A stretch of DNA of 31,619 nucleotides from assembly GCA_046153505.1 (NCBI GenBank), contig JBJXDT010000040.1, positions 1-31,619 of the forward strand, written 5' to 3'. The stretch comes from JBJXDT01 sp046153505 (GTDB taxonomy: Bacteria; Pseudomonadota; Gammaproteobacteria; Burkholderiales; Methylophilaceae). Position numbers and translations under genes: made by a program. Positions 31,503 to 31,619 of this stretch are shown here, piece by piece (the first letter of the stretch is position 1; each line of letters opens with the position of its first letter). The notes under the pieces are model-generated. The model saw only the letters and a list, made by a program, of their open reading frames with translations. It was not told where the DNA came from and did not search any database.

Positions 31503-31619
31503 ATGGCAAAAGGCAAATTTGAGCGGACCAAGCCACACGTTAACGTTGGCACGATTGGTCACGTGGATCATGGCAAGACGACATTAACAGCAGCGATCAC
31601 CACTATTTTGGCTAAAAAG
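31503..31619 (+). CDS. tuf: Elongation factor Tu, N-terminal part (3' end outside window)
   Basis: The first 39 codons of EF-Tu, which delivers aminoacyl-tRNA to the ribosome. MAKGKFERTKPHVNVGTIGH is followed by the P-loop GHVDHGKTT and LTAAITTIL, the exact family start. AAGGGAAA lies about 5 nt before the ATG. The reading frame leaves the window at the right edge. Its place after tRNA Thr-Tyr-Gly-Thr identifies this copy as the tufB-position gene; betaproteobacteria often have a second copy near fusA. Confidence 0.97.
   Translation, partial: MAKGKFERTKPHVNVGTIGHVDHGKTTLTAAITTILAKK

Overview
The window looks like chromosomal housekeeping DNA from a betaproteobacterial methylotroph of the Methylophilaceae type (Methylotenera, Methylophilus or Methylobacillus relatives). 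That placement is inferred from gene content, not from a database search. It rests on four things: a hexulose-6-phosphate synthase gene of the ribulose monophosphate formaldehyde-assimilation pathway; betaproteobacterial gene orders (mla - yadGH - bolA - murA - hisGDC...hisBHAFIE - hinT - tatABC, Nif3 - petABC - sspAB); a moderately AT-leaning composition; and compact spacing with many 1-4 nt overlaps. I see no insertion sequence, prophage, CRISPR array, plasmid origin or rRNA, and no gene-free stretch over 300 bases.

Layout. 1-5260: the tail of trmB, a convergent NhaR-type LysR regulator, then ribosome-hibernation factor, HtpX protease, TerC and AI-2E membrane proteins, and engB on the minus strand. 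5371-8580: a diheme cytochrome c4, an orphan membrane histidine kinase (minus strand), and a divergent type IV pilin-like gene behind a good sigma-54 promoter match and a perfect 22-bp palindrome. 8697-11855: mlaFEDCB, phospholipid transport between the membranes, closed by a terminator. 11963-14211: an ABC-2 exporter pair, BolA and a monothiol glutaredoxin. 14212-23517: murA, then the histidine pathway hisG-hisD-hisC, interrupted by hps, then hisB-H-A-F-I-E and a HIT protein. 23544-26994: tatABC, a membrane-anchored HtrA protease and a Nif3-like protein. 27134-30841: cytochrome bc1 (petABC) followed by sspA-sspB. 30926-31619: a tRNA Thr-Tyr-Gly-Thr cluster leading into tuf, the same order as the E. 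coli tufB operon.

The strongest oddity is the hexulose-6-phosphate synthase at 18655-19578. After a complete ~210-residue catalytic domain it carries, in the same frame, a predicted transmembrane helix and a ~65-residue Ala/Pro/Glu tail with an exact 36-bp repeat. This suggests a membrane-tethered formaldehyde-fixing enzyme. It has its own promoter-like site, a strong ribosome binding site and a terminator, although it lies inside the histidine cluster. Secondary points are the pilin/kinase control region, palindromes in front of nhaR and terC, a Lys-Arg instead of Arg-Arg Tat motif in the Rieske protein, and a histone-H1-like basic tail on TatB.
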